64,000 nucleotides of DNA, taken from assembly GCF_963678635.1 (NCBI RefSeq), contig NC_087063.1, positions 12,062,368-12,126,367 on the forward strand. Direction: 5' to 3'. The translations under genes were made by a program, and so were the position numbers. Source of the DNA: Symsagittifera roscoffensis (Eukaryota > Xenacoelomorpha > Acoela > Convolutidae). The notes beneath the pieces are model-generated. The model searched no databases and was not told where the DNA came from. It saw only the letters and a program-made list of their open reading frames with translations. This document shows positions 12,201-24,200 of this stretch, piece after piece (position 1 is the first letter of the stretch; each line of letters begins with the position of its first letter).

Positions 12201-15200
12201 GAGATTTAATCTGTCTTAGAAATCGTTCTTAATTGGTCGATAGAAGCTTATCTGCCATAATTGATGTGTTACTAGGGGCGAAATCTATCACTTTGTACTT
12301 TATATGGCGTGTGGGGGGGATGATTTTCACAAAAAATCACAATTTTTTTTTTAATTTTTAAAAACTTTCTCATTTCATTTCTTTAGAGTTTTATTTTTTA
12401 ATGTTATTACTGCTCTATAGACCTTAAAAGGCAATCGGAACATTCAGGGCTTCGCCCTGATACAAGCAGTCTTGTTTTTTTTTTGCTCATGGTGCGCTTT
12501 TTAGGTTCTTTATTTGGATCGCGCATGATGAGCTAAACACGCGTGTCTTGGTATTTTTACTAGTGGATAAATGGTCTAAACTAATCTGATTTTTTTCCAA
12601 CTTATTAAAAGACAGCTAACTCTAAATGATGTTCTTCTTTATTGCAGGTGTCTAAGGCACACCAGACAGTGACTGGACAAGAGTGGGTGCTGGACAAGAC
12701 CAGTGTCTTCGCCCAAATAGAAGCCTTCATCCAGAGATGCAGGGACCTCATCGAGGTACCACTGATTCCATAAGCTCCACTGACACACATAAAAAAACTA
12801 CACTTAAATTTATACATGGCAAGCTAGTGAATGAATCTGGCGACACGTTGAAATTTCTGACCATGAATGTGGTCCATAATGATAAATCACTACATAAGGA
12901 GGATCTAAAATTTTGACTTTTTAGAAAACAATCTTATTGTTTTCTGGTGATAAAGCGCCACTGTCGCAACAAACAGTAACCTTGTGTTACAATTTTTGAT
13001 GATGAAACGATTTAATGGAATGGCGCTTAAGAACTGAAAAGATTGTTCATATTTTTAGGTGTGCGAGTGCCAGATGCACTTTGCGCGTTACGAAGACGGA
13101 CAGCAGACCAAGATGCCTATCTTCCCTGGCCAGAGGGGTCCAGATGTAGTGAGGAGTCTGCAAGAGATTGAGCACACCTTCAGAAGGAACCTTGTCATTC
13201 TCAAGGTAGTTGCTTGTCAAACTCGTTGTTGTGTGTTTTGTTTATAGCTACATTCTGATACTGGAATAAATTTAGGTAGGTATCAGTTTCTTCTTTTAGC
13301 TTACATAGTAGATATTGTTAGCATCTAGATAATCTTAGATACTCACTGTATTTTTCTCATACAAGCTGTCGAATAACACAGCAAAAAGTTAGCATTTCCC
13401 CCAATTTTTTAAAGATTCTTCTGACAATATCAACTTTTTGGAATGCTTAGTTAAATGATCCGATTAAAAAGATGAATGAACGAGTTGACGTGGGTCGGAG
13501 GAGTAAAATCATTTTTTTAAAAACTCAGAATAGTTTTTCGGAGTTGTCCCAAAATTTAACCAAATATGGAGATTGCGAATTGTTTTCAGGACATCAAACA
13601 CACAATCTTGGACGTGAAAGCGACTTCGTGGCACGACGACTACAACAAGTTCCGAAATGGAGTGAAGGATTTGGAGGTGATGATGCAGAACACAATCAGC
13701 AGTGCCTTCGAGGCAGTCAGGACCGTGGAGCAGGGCGTGGACCTACTCGACATATTCAGACACCTATCTACACGCGAGGTACTGCCTACGATTCCAATCT
13801 CAGTCACTTCTAACTTCTCACTTAAATATCAGTTTTAAGGTATCAGAAATGATTTCACAAGAGTCTGACTCAAGCTGAAATGTGATTGTTTTGTAACGGG
13901 GTGTTCAGTCATTGTACAAAGTTTTTCTACCAATGCATAGACAATTTTCAAACTCTAAAAAATGGAAAAAAGCGACGATGCAAAAAATAGGTATTTGTTC
14001 TTTAGAGGTGTTTTTAAACATTTTTAATCCAATAAATTTGAGCTAACAAAGTTGGAAATAAAACCAAATTTTAATTACTCTATCAAAGTATAATTTATCT
14101 TTTTTAGACTATCAAGCGTACCCTGGACAAGAAAGTGGTGGAGGTGGTCGGAATGTTCTGTGAGGAGATGAACAAGGTGAAGAAGGAGCTGAACAACAAG
14201 AGGCCCTACCTCTCACTCCAGTACCCTAAATACTCTGGACAGGCGCACTGGATCAAGGCACTCAAACGAAGACTGGACTACAACTTCAAGGTCAGTTTTC
14301 AATCATAATTAAACAGTGTGTGATCTCTTTTCCCGGCTCAAACATTGTCAAAACTTATTCCAAAACGCTCTCTAACGCTTATCATTTTCAAGTGAAACGC
14401 ATGCTCGCGGCCGGATTACAAGGACAAAAAGTTGCATTCTTAATGCCCCAGTAGAGAGCTCAGAAATTTGGTTTGATTGTCCTACAAAATCGACTAACGA
14501 TTCCAAAAATTCCATTTCCCTCTCGAGAAAGCCTAGATCCCCATCACATTGTCTTGATCTTTATTTTTGTTAGATGAGTAGAACCTGGGGCCAAATTTGT
14601 GCTTGTTTTTGTAATGATGCGTGTTTGGTTTTAGGTAATCGAGGCAGCTTTCTTTGTGAACGAAACTCCCGTGTTCGAAGAGGCTAAACAGACTTATCTG
14701 CAACTGACGAGCAACCTAGACGACACAGTGAGGAAACACTTTACAGAGTGGCAGATGTTGGCTGAGAAGGAGATTGGCAAGGGCAGCAAGAACGACGCCC
14801 ACAAGAGACTGGAACAGCCGCTGATGATCAGGTCACACGACAGACACGGCATGATAGAGGTCAACTTTGACAGGTGACTTCTTTCGCTCTCTACCTTTTT
14901 AATGCGTTCGTTCATTTGCGCTTCGACCAATTATTCCATGTACATCTTATAACGACTTATTAATACTTAAGAAGGATAGCCGGTTACTGTGCAAGTAGCA
15001 CTGAATGTTCCGACCATAGTCTTAAAAAACATACAAATTTTGTTTCAAATGATTGCCGTTTTTCTTCGGCAAAGTGTGATAAAAGGAGCTGAACAAAAAA
15101 CTGGAAATTAGGTATATTTGACACTCATAGTGAAATAGCCAAATTGTAAAACAACTTTTGTTGTAGAGTTACTTGAAAAACGAAAAAATCAAGAAAGAAA

Positions 15201-18200
15201 TTTTCGAAAATTTTTTCAAGTTTTGCAGTTTTTTGAATTTTTGAAAATTTTAATTCCAAAAAGTCGCTAAAATACTCAAATTAAACTAACGTTATTCGAG
15301 TAAAACTAAGTTTCTACGTTTTAAATTAAGCTATTGTAAGCTGTTAAGCAATTAGAACAAGACTGCTCGTATCAGGGCAAAGCCCTGAATGTTCCAACTG
15401 CCTTTTCAGGTTTATCGAGCAGCAGTAACATAAAAAAACTAAATGTAATCAAAAAAAGAAATTTTTTTTCTCTAAAATTTGAATTTTTTTATGAAATCAT
15501 CCCCCCACACGCCATATAAAGTTTAAAAGAATAAATTTCGCTCATTGTAACAAAACAATTATGGCAAATAAGCTTCTTTCAACCAATTTGGAACGATTTC
15601 AAAGACGGATTAAATCTCCGCTTACGCGTTAATAGCGCGAAATATATCGCTTAATAGTCCCAAATTAGCACTAATGGCAATCTTTAAACCCCCATAACTT
15701 TACGAAAACTGATCACAGGTAAAATATCTTTTCAAATTTAAGCTCAAGACAACAATACCTTTAGAATGATATAAAAAATTCCGTCAAAAATGGCTAGTTA
15801 AAAAGTCGAATTTTGTCTGAAGAAAAAAAAACCCACCCCGAGCACAAATATTCCGTCACTTTCGTATCAAAAGTCGGAACAATAAGACTGCTCGCTCGCT
15901 TCTTTCGCTCGAAATAAGACGAAAAATCAAAAGTTTCAAACCGGTTTTTCTCGATACTGGGATTTTTTTGGAAATTTTTTAATGTGGTTCGAATCACGAC
16001 CGACTGTAAGGGCTTTAACATGATATATCACTCAACCCAGTTCGATGATTATTTGTGGTACCTGATTTTTCATGGAAAACAAAAAGAAAAAAAGAAAATA
16101 AAACTAAGACACACTCGAATACAAAGTTTCTCCCCATTTTCAATGATCGGTACAATAATGGCCTTGTGTCTACTATACGATCAGGGAGTCTAATATTCAT
16201 CGATTAATAGGGGGCATTTAAAAAACTGATTTTTTATAATCTCTGCTTAAATGTTTCTAATGTTCAATAACTAGCTTAAAACTTTTTGCTTTGCCCCTAC
16301 GCAGGATTATCTTTCTGAAAACTACTTGTCGACAGAAACCCCTGGATGTCATGTAGACCTCCTGGAGTATCTTTTCCTTAATATTTAATATGTTAATTTT
16401 TGGTTTTATTGTGAAAAAAAAAGGTTTAGTTAGCTAACTAGTCATATCGCCAATAAGTTTCAAATGTACATGCATTAGTTTTAAGTAGCGTTTCAGCCTC
16501 AATCGGATACATAGACAAATATAAGGATGACAGTGCCAAAAATAGATTGTGTGGTGTGTTGTTTTAGGTTCCTGCAGAAGCTGTTTGTAGAGGTGCACTA
16601 CTGGCACCGACTGATGTTCGAGGTGCCCCACTATGCGGGCGAGGTGTACCAGAAGAGAGACGAACTCATGAAGCTCAGGGAGCAGGTCAGATCTACTGAA
16701 CATACCTTTGTTGTTCTTAGTCTATCAATCAGTCTGCCTCTTTGGTCTCTGGTTCAAGGAACGTCGACCACTGACCCATTTTAGACGTTCCGAAACAAAA
16801 AACTTTATCACTTAGCAGACTTCTGGTTTTTTTGGCGTTGCAGAATAAAAAAAGCTAATTTCCTTCTTCAAGAGACAAATTTTCAATTCCTACTGATTAG
16901 TTTTCAGTTTGGAGATAGAGCTTCAGTCATTTCTGGATTTGTTCCCAGGTGCTGTTTGTTGTGCTGGACTACAACCGAGTTGTGTCTGCGCTGACAGCCG
17001 AGGAGAGGTCACTGTTCAAAGAGAGGATCCGGTTCCTGGACAAGAAACTCCACCCTGGACTGACCAAGTTGATGTGGGTCACCAAAGGAGTGTCCGAGTT
17101 CTTCATCAACGATTGCAGGAAAAACATCGCTTCCGTTAGTTTGTCTTTCAAACATTTTTTTTGTTTCAGTCAAATCGTTTTAAATTAGGTGGGAAAAGTT
17201 ATGTAGAAAGCTGTTGGTATCGCCATTATTTGGCATTTTGGGAGCAATTTTAATATTGCTTTACTGGCCAATATTCATATGTCGATTCTAGTTATTTTTT
17301 TATCACCTGTTGTTTTTTTTTTTTCTGTAGATCCAAAACGTGGTGGACGAGTACAAGTTCAACAACATGAACGTGAGTGCCTCGTGCAAGAAGATCTCAG
17401 AACAACTGATGGTCGTCATCAGGAAGGACATCTACTCCAATCTGGAGTTCGAGGAGGAACAGGCAGCTCATCAGAAGAAGGTGGCAGCCATCCTCAACGC
17501 GGAAAGGAGTGAAGTTGTGAATTTCTTGCTGAAGACAAACGAGTACTTCAGACGAGACGGACCTGACGTCAGTTTAAATCTTGCAATATACTGTACAAAT
17601 TTGAGTTCACTGCGTCCATTCAATCTTCTTGAACAGTTTTTTGTTTTGAGCTAGTATCGCCATTTTAGAAAAATTACATCATTATTAGGCAGCATCTTCC
17701 GCTAATTGATGATGTTGATATTTGTACTTAAACAGCTATCTGTTTTTACAAGGTCCAACAAGGATTCTTCAATTACACTGACAAAATGGATCGAATGGTT
17801 GAAGAGGCGTTCCGACTCAACATTAAGTGGTCCCTGCAGGAATTGTCCAAGGCCATCAACGGAGACGGAAAAACTCCGCCCAACCCCCTCTTCAAGGTCA
17901 AACTAGTCCTCGAGGACGACCAGAGAATCGAGTTCGATCCCACTCTTAAAAAGCTGCACAGCATCGTGAACAGCATCGGACCTCAATTGATCTCGAAGCT
18001 GCACAGTACACCTAGGTTACCTGACGTTCTCTCGAAGTTCAAGAGTTCGAAGCCTCCCTTGACCGAAGTGTTCGAAAACGACAACGAGATTAAGAAGCTG
18101 CAGAAGACTATTGCAGACGGTATGAATAAGAATTCGGTGGACATCCATGAGTACCTGGTGAGGTGGGATGGCTATCGAGAGATCTGGGAGATTAAGAAGG

Positions 18201-21200
18201 ATATGTTCATCAAGAGATATCAGAGACTCAATCCTTCCGTCGCTTCATTCGATGGTGACATCGCCAGGTTAGAAGTAAAAATTATTTGTTCTGGTTTTTA
18301 GTAATGGTTTATCACTCAGCTTTTTTCTCGTGTATTCAATGGCCATAGTAAAAAAAAGTAAATGGTTATGAAAAAACTTTTTGAGGGAAACATGCCGAAT
18401 GCGACAGCTCGTTGCATCATAACTTTTCTAATAATTGCTCTTTTCTTTTTATAGATACAACGAGGTGTCGCATTCGGCCCAGAAGGAGGACACTATCACC
18501 AACATCAGCTTCATCATGCTGGACAGTAGTCAGCTGAAGAGGGCCATCCAGGAGCACTGCAAACTGTGGCAAGACAAGTTCACCACTCTGCTCAAGGAGA
18601 TCGCCAGCGAGAAACTCAACAACTTGACTGAGTTCTTCGAACAGCACTGCGAAAAGTGAGTTCAGTCCATACGCACGTCAGGACCCTCTCTTTTTATACT
18701 TGTAATCCCAGCGGTCATTGATTCATCAATGCTAGAATATTGAGATAATGATTTATGAATAAACAAACATCGTGGAATCTTGGGATTTCTATCTGGAGGC
18801 ACGTTTCTTTTCTTCATTTTGTTCACTTTCTTCACAGTTGTTCACTTTTTGAGACCTCAAACTAGTAAAATCCCCAGCTAGGTATTTTTGGTCTGCTGAT
18901 GGTAGAGGATTAAATGTATATGTCTGCTCTCTGATCAAACTTTTGGATAATAAAAGATTGGGATTATGGCGTTGGGTGCAGTACTACGACAACTCGCAAC
19001 AAAAGACCCCGGGTCGAGATCCCGCTCAAAAACCGCTCAAGATTTGAGCGGTTTGAGCGGTTTTCCAGCAAGATTTGAGCGGTTTGGGCGTACGCTCTCA
19101 ATGTTTGAATATTAGTCACAATAGCGGCATTGGCAAGTAACGACCGCGTGCTCCGGATGGTATAATGTGCTCGAATCAGTGTTGAGGCTAGTCTTAGATT
19201 GCAACGAAAACGGTTTCATTACGAGGCCAAACTGTGCATTTTGTGCTTTGTAAGCGGATTCAGCAACAAGGACGCTCCCTTTGTTCTTCTTTTGTTTTTT
19301 AATTTCCTTTAATCGTTCCGACAAAATTTTAACAAGTTGTTCGATGTCTTTTGTTGCGAGGTTGCGTATGACACTGCTGTTGACTGGTGTCGGCTACTTT
19401 TAATAAAAGGCATCAATTTGGTAGAAATTTGGCCGAAAAAACTCTCTGTCGGGGAATCGAACCCCGGTCTCCAGAGTGACAGTCTGGGATACTCACCACT
19501 ATACTAACAGAGATCTGGTATGAGTTACCATAGCTTCGTTGGTGAGCTCAAACTCAATATAAACTGCAATCATAACAAATCGAAGCGGTACCTGCGCACA
19601 TTTGTCATTCTAAAGCAGCATTTTACATGTTTCAGAAACGATGAATATGTCTGATTAACTATTAATGTAAATGTAATTATAAAAGCAACTAAATGTTCTT
19701 TTGTTTTCATCAATACTTGTTTGAATGCTCATGGTTCGGAAACATTCGTCGGGGATAGGGCTTGAAAACTTGTGTGTCGATATCCTTAATAAAGCTGCGC
19801 CGGCAGTTCTAATATGTCTGACTTTTGTATCTAGATTGCGACAGGATCCGGCGGACTTGGAGGCGCTGGGAGATGCGATCAAGCTGCACGAGCAGTTGCA
19901 GGGCGAGAGGGACACTATAGAGGGCATGATATCCCCCATCCAGGACCAGTTCGCTATTCTGGAGAAGAACGAAGTGGCCATTCCAGAGGAGGTTAGTAGT
20001 GGACGGGTCTATATTCATCAGAGACTTTTCTACCCTGAAAACAGTCATAGTTTTCGATTCAATAGCCTTACCTTTTTATACAGCCAGGCTAATGATTGTG
20101 GTTTCTGCGATTAAAAATAACAGATTTAAACGGAAACACTCAATTGTTTTTTTTTTTTTTACAAATTAGGCCTACAAAATTGTTTTCGATCATTGGGAAA
20201 AATCAAATTAGCCATCGTGAGACAATTTAAAGATTGATATTGAACCAAATTTGTTTTCCATATAAATTTTTTCAACTCTTGAGTTGAAAAAAAAATCAAA
20301 TTTTGCTTATACCTTTCGAAAACTCATCAACACCATTTGGCTTATTGACAAAAAAAAGTCTGATCTTCTTTGATTTTTGAAACCCATCTCATCTCATGTG
20401 TTTCAGACTCGAGAGAAGCTAGACAATCTGTCAAACCACTATCTACTCTTCCAACAAGCACTGCAGGAGGCGGAGACTATAATCAAGAAAGCGAAGGACA
20501 GATTCAAGTCGGATCTGATCAGCAGTGCCGAGGAGTACAAGCGAAAAGTGGCCCAGTTCGTGGCCGACTTCTACTCCAACGGACCCTTCAGTGAGGAGTG
20601 GACGGCAGGGAATGCGCTGGATAAGATCCAGAGTTACAGAGACACTATTGCCAGTACTAGAGTGGACGAGACTAGAATCAGGAAGGGGCTCGCTATTTTC
20701 AAGATCGAACAGCCGCCGTCCAAGGAGATCGCCAATATGGAAAATGTGAGCCTAGTTTTCCTTGTTGGATGTTTGATTATGATCAAGTTTGTGTGACTTT
20801 GATCACAAATTAAAAAGTTTATACATTTTTAAAAATTGTTTTAAAAAAGTTGGCAAATAGTATTGAAAATGAGTGCCTGAGATTATCATCTATAGTTGGT
20901 AATTCAATATCCTTTATGAACTGCATTAGGATCTGAAGACGCTGGACAGTGCATGGCAGATGACGAAGGAGTGGGAGGACAGCTGGAGTGGGTGGAAAGT
21001 GAGTCACTTCAGAGACATCAATGCGGACCAGATGGAGACAGGCGCCCAGTCGCTCTTCAAGAAACTGGCCAGACTCGCCCGCGAGATCAAGGTGAGGTCA
21101 AGGTCATACCACACCCTATAACAAGTACATTGAAACATGAAACTACATTACACGCGCGATCTTATTCTACTAAGGATCGAGGTCACCGTATAAACATGCT

Positions 21201-24200
21201 TAGAACTATATCAAAGTGAGTTCAGTTAAAGTTAAAACCACAGCAGAAACAAATCCTTGATTGCAATTGTCCGAGGAATCATTGGCAGAGTAGGTAAATT
21301 CAGTAACAACTTAAGAAATTGACAAATTGATTACATGCAGCGACAAACAAAAATGGATAACAGCACTCTTGTCATTAAACTAGTAACTTTTAACTTCCAG
21401 TAACTTTTAAAAATCAACTTATCCTTGAAAGATTTTTTGCAATGCGTTCGTAAAAATTATCAAAAAATTGTAATACTATGGTACAATTGTCACAGAGAAA
21501 CTATTTGAAAATTCACAGATAGTATCAATTGTGTTTTAATGCACAGATAATAGTTGTTTGTCGGGTAGAGATTATTCTTCATTTTATGCCAGTTTTTAGG
21601 TGATTTTAAAACTCTTGTAAAAATTCCACAAGAGATGTCGCTATTTTTGTACTCGCTAACAGCATCTGTGAAAGAAAATTTTGTAGACAAAATTAAAAAA
21701 AGGCTTATTTTTCCAAGGACCGCAACTGGCCAATTGTCGAGACCACCAAGAAAAAGGTGGAGCAGTTCCGAAGGACCATGCCGCTGATCACCGACTTGAA
21801 AAACGACGCCTTAAGACCCCGTCACTGGACCCAAATTCAGGAGACCGTTGGGCAGACATTCAACCACGAAGAGGAAAAGTTCACCCTCGAACTGATAATC
21901 GGGTTCGGATTCGACTCTCACGCCGAAGATATTAACACAGTATCAGGATCTGCGAGCAAGGAATTGTCCATAGAAAAAGCCATAAATGCCATAGCTGAGT
22001 TGTGGAAGGAAACTAAATTAGATCTAGGGCCATACAAAGACAAAGGACATTTCAAGCTCAAGTAAGTATCCATGACACACATGAAGGTCATAATCAAATG
22101 AAAGCAGAATGTTCATCTTATAATATCCAGTCAATTATTGTCTAGATATTTATGACTTTACTAGAAACAACATTGGGTAACTATTGTGTTACAATCTTCG
22201 ACATTTCGTGTTACATTTTATGCCTAAATGTTTTTCGTATGTTTTCATTAAAACAGCGAGTAAGTGTTTTCATCTGTATTCACATCAAATAAACCATTTC
22301 ATCATAACTTTCAAATCATTATAGCTCGTAAATTTTGATTGGCGGTAGTAATTTATTGTTGATTTTGCTTAATTTCCAGGGGAACTGACGAAGTGTTCCA
22401 GTTTCTGGAGGATAACCAGGTGCAGTTGAGTACGATGAAGGCGAGCAAGTTCGTCAAGGCCTTCGAGGACCAAGTGGACTACTGGGAGCGGACTCTCTCC
22501 AAGATCCTGGAGGTCATCGAGATCACCCTCACAGTGCAAAGGCAATGGATGTACTTGGAGGTATGTAAATAAATCGTGACTCTTCCTTATAGTCTTATGA
22601 TGTCACTGACGAAGAACGTTCTAGAAAATAGGCGTAAACGTTCTAATAAACAGTTATTTCAATTTGATTTTATGCTTGTTTCAAACTAAATTGAAATTGG
22701 TTGTGAATGACGATTCGACTATAATTTTGCACTTTGATACGATACGAACGAACTTCTGTCGTAAGGATAAATATCTTTGATTCTTTCAGGACTGATTGTT
22801 CTCATAGTTTTAAAATAGGTATGGTCTGTTTTTTACGCTGTGGTGTTGGGTTTTGTCGAAGAATCCTTGCGATCGAGTTTTCATATCAAAACTGCTTCGC
22901 TTAATTGTCAGTGAGGATAAAATTCGTTGAACGGTTGTTTAATGATGTTTGCTCTGATTGTTCTAGAACATCTTCGTGGGAGAAGATATTAGGAAGCAGT
23001 TGCCGAAGGAGACAGCCGAGTTCGACATGGTTAATAGTGGCTGGAAGGAAATCATGACCCGAATGAACGACAATCCAAACGCCAAAGAAGCCACTCACCA
23101 CCCTGGTTCGTCGGCTGTTGTTTTTTTTTGTTTTGAGACAAGCGAAGCTTGTGCTGTAGTAGCCGGCAATTTTTTCCCAATGCAAATTGCTCATTTCATA
23201 GTCAATGTCAAACTGTTGGCAATACCAAAACTTTGAGCATATTATCTGGTCGAAAAGTAGTGCTTTTTTGGTTAATCAGGTTTTTTAAGCTCTAAGTCTG
23301 TGCTGAATTAAAAAAAAAACAGCTTTGAACGTCAAACGAGCAATTTTCTGACATTGAAATTTGTTAAGATCGAACTTGCCTAAACTTGCCGAAATAATGA
23401 ATCGATTTGATATTAATTATATTAAGGAGTTTTTTTGTACTTTTCATTAAACTTGCCGAAATGAATATTGCTATCGATTTGGTATTAATTATATTAAGAA
23501 GTTTTTTTGTACTTTCATTGAACTTGCCGAAATGAATATTGCTATCGATTTGGTATTAATTATATTAAGAAGTTTTTTTGTACTTTCATTGAACTTGCCG
23601 AAATGAATATTGCCATCGATTTGGTATTAATTATATTAAAGAGTTTTTTTCTAATTTTTGTACCCAAGATAAGCTATTCCGGTTGATATAAAGTACACTA
23701 TTTTCTGCACATATTTTTTCTGCACGCATAATAGTCTGTGGTTTTTAAATAAAATGTACTCAGTTGTGTTTTTGATTGGACTTGTCTAGTGCAATTTCAA
23801 GTCCCTGTAAATTAACGTGTGAAGTGGTTGACGAGAATTCAAAAGTGGCAATACGTATTTTTTCATTTAGTTTTTTGTTCCGACCACTTCATGAAGTGAT
23901 TGGGTGGAATTATGGCGTATTTTGAATTTTCCAGTTGGCCTAATTACCGCAAGGAGAGTTTCTAGGTGTCAAGTATGGTATCTTGATAAAGCACTGTTGG
24001 TCATGGCGCAGATTCAAAGAAGAGTCTCAGTCAGGCGCGGATCTAGGATTTTCAAAAATTTAGTCGACATTTTTTAGATTGACACCAATTTGATTTTCCG
24101 AGCTTTATTAAAACTCTAAAAATATCTCCGTTGCCAAAATATCTCCGTTTCTAGGTGTCAAGTATGGTATCATGATAAAGCACTGTTGGTCATGGTGCAG

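Larger units (their letters stand above)
10166..12647. other. DNAH2 intron 8 (2.5 kb)
   Basis: Three repeat elements account for most of it: an R2 copy (10376-11022), a TIR element with ATCGATTATAAT arrays (11049-11836) and a minus-strand R1 copy (11941-12474). No coding exon. Confidence 0.65.
14874..16567. other. DNAH2 intron 13 (1.7 kb)
   Basis: Holds the full-length R1 copy (15354-15895) and a relic (about 16070-16160) matching the right-hand end of the MULE-like element near 63900-63990. Nothing coding. Confidence 0.6.
18656..19834. other. DNAH2 intron 18 (1.2 kb)
   Basis: Contains a tRNA-Asp gene on the minus strand (19442-19513), a tRNA-like SINE head (18964-19025) and a short 'TTTGAGCGGTTT' mini-repeat cluster (19023-19095, about four copies in both orientations). 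Confidence 0.65.
12756..22966. other. Smaller introns with nothing recognised
   Basis: Introns over 300 bases in which I see only AT-rich sequence: 12756-13058, 13206-13589, 13779-14107, 14291-14634, 19992-20406, 21092-21717, 22062-22379 and 22561-22966. Two larger introns in this interval (14874-16567 and 18656-19834) have their own entries. Confidence 0.5.
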
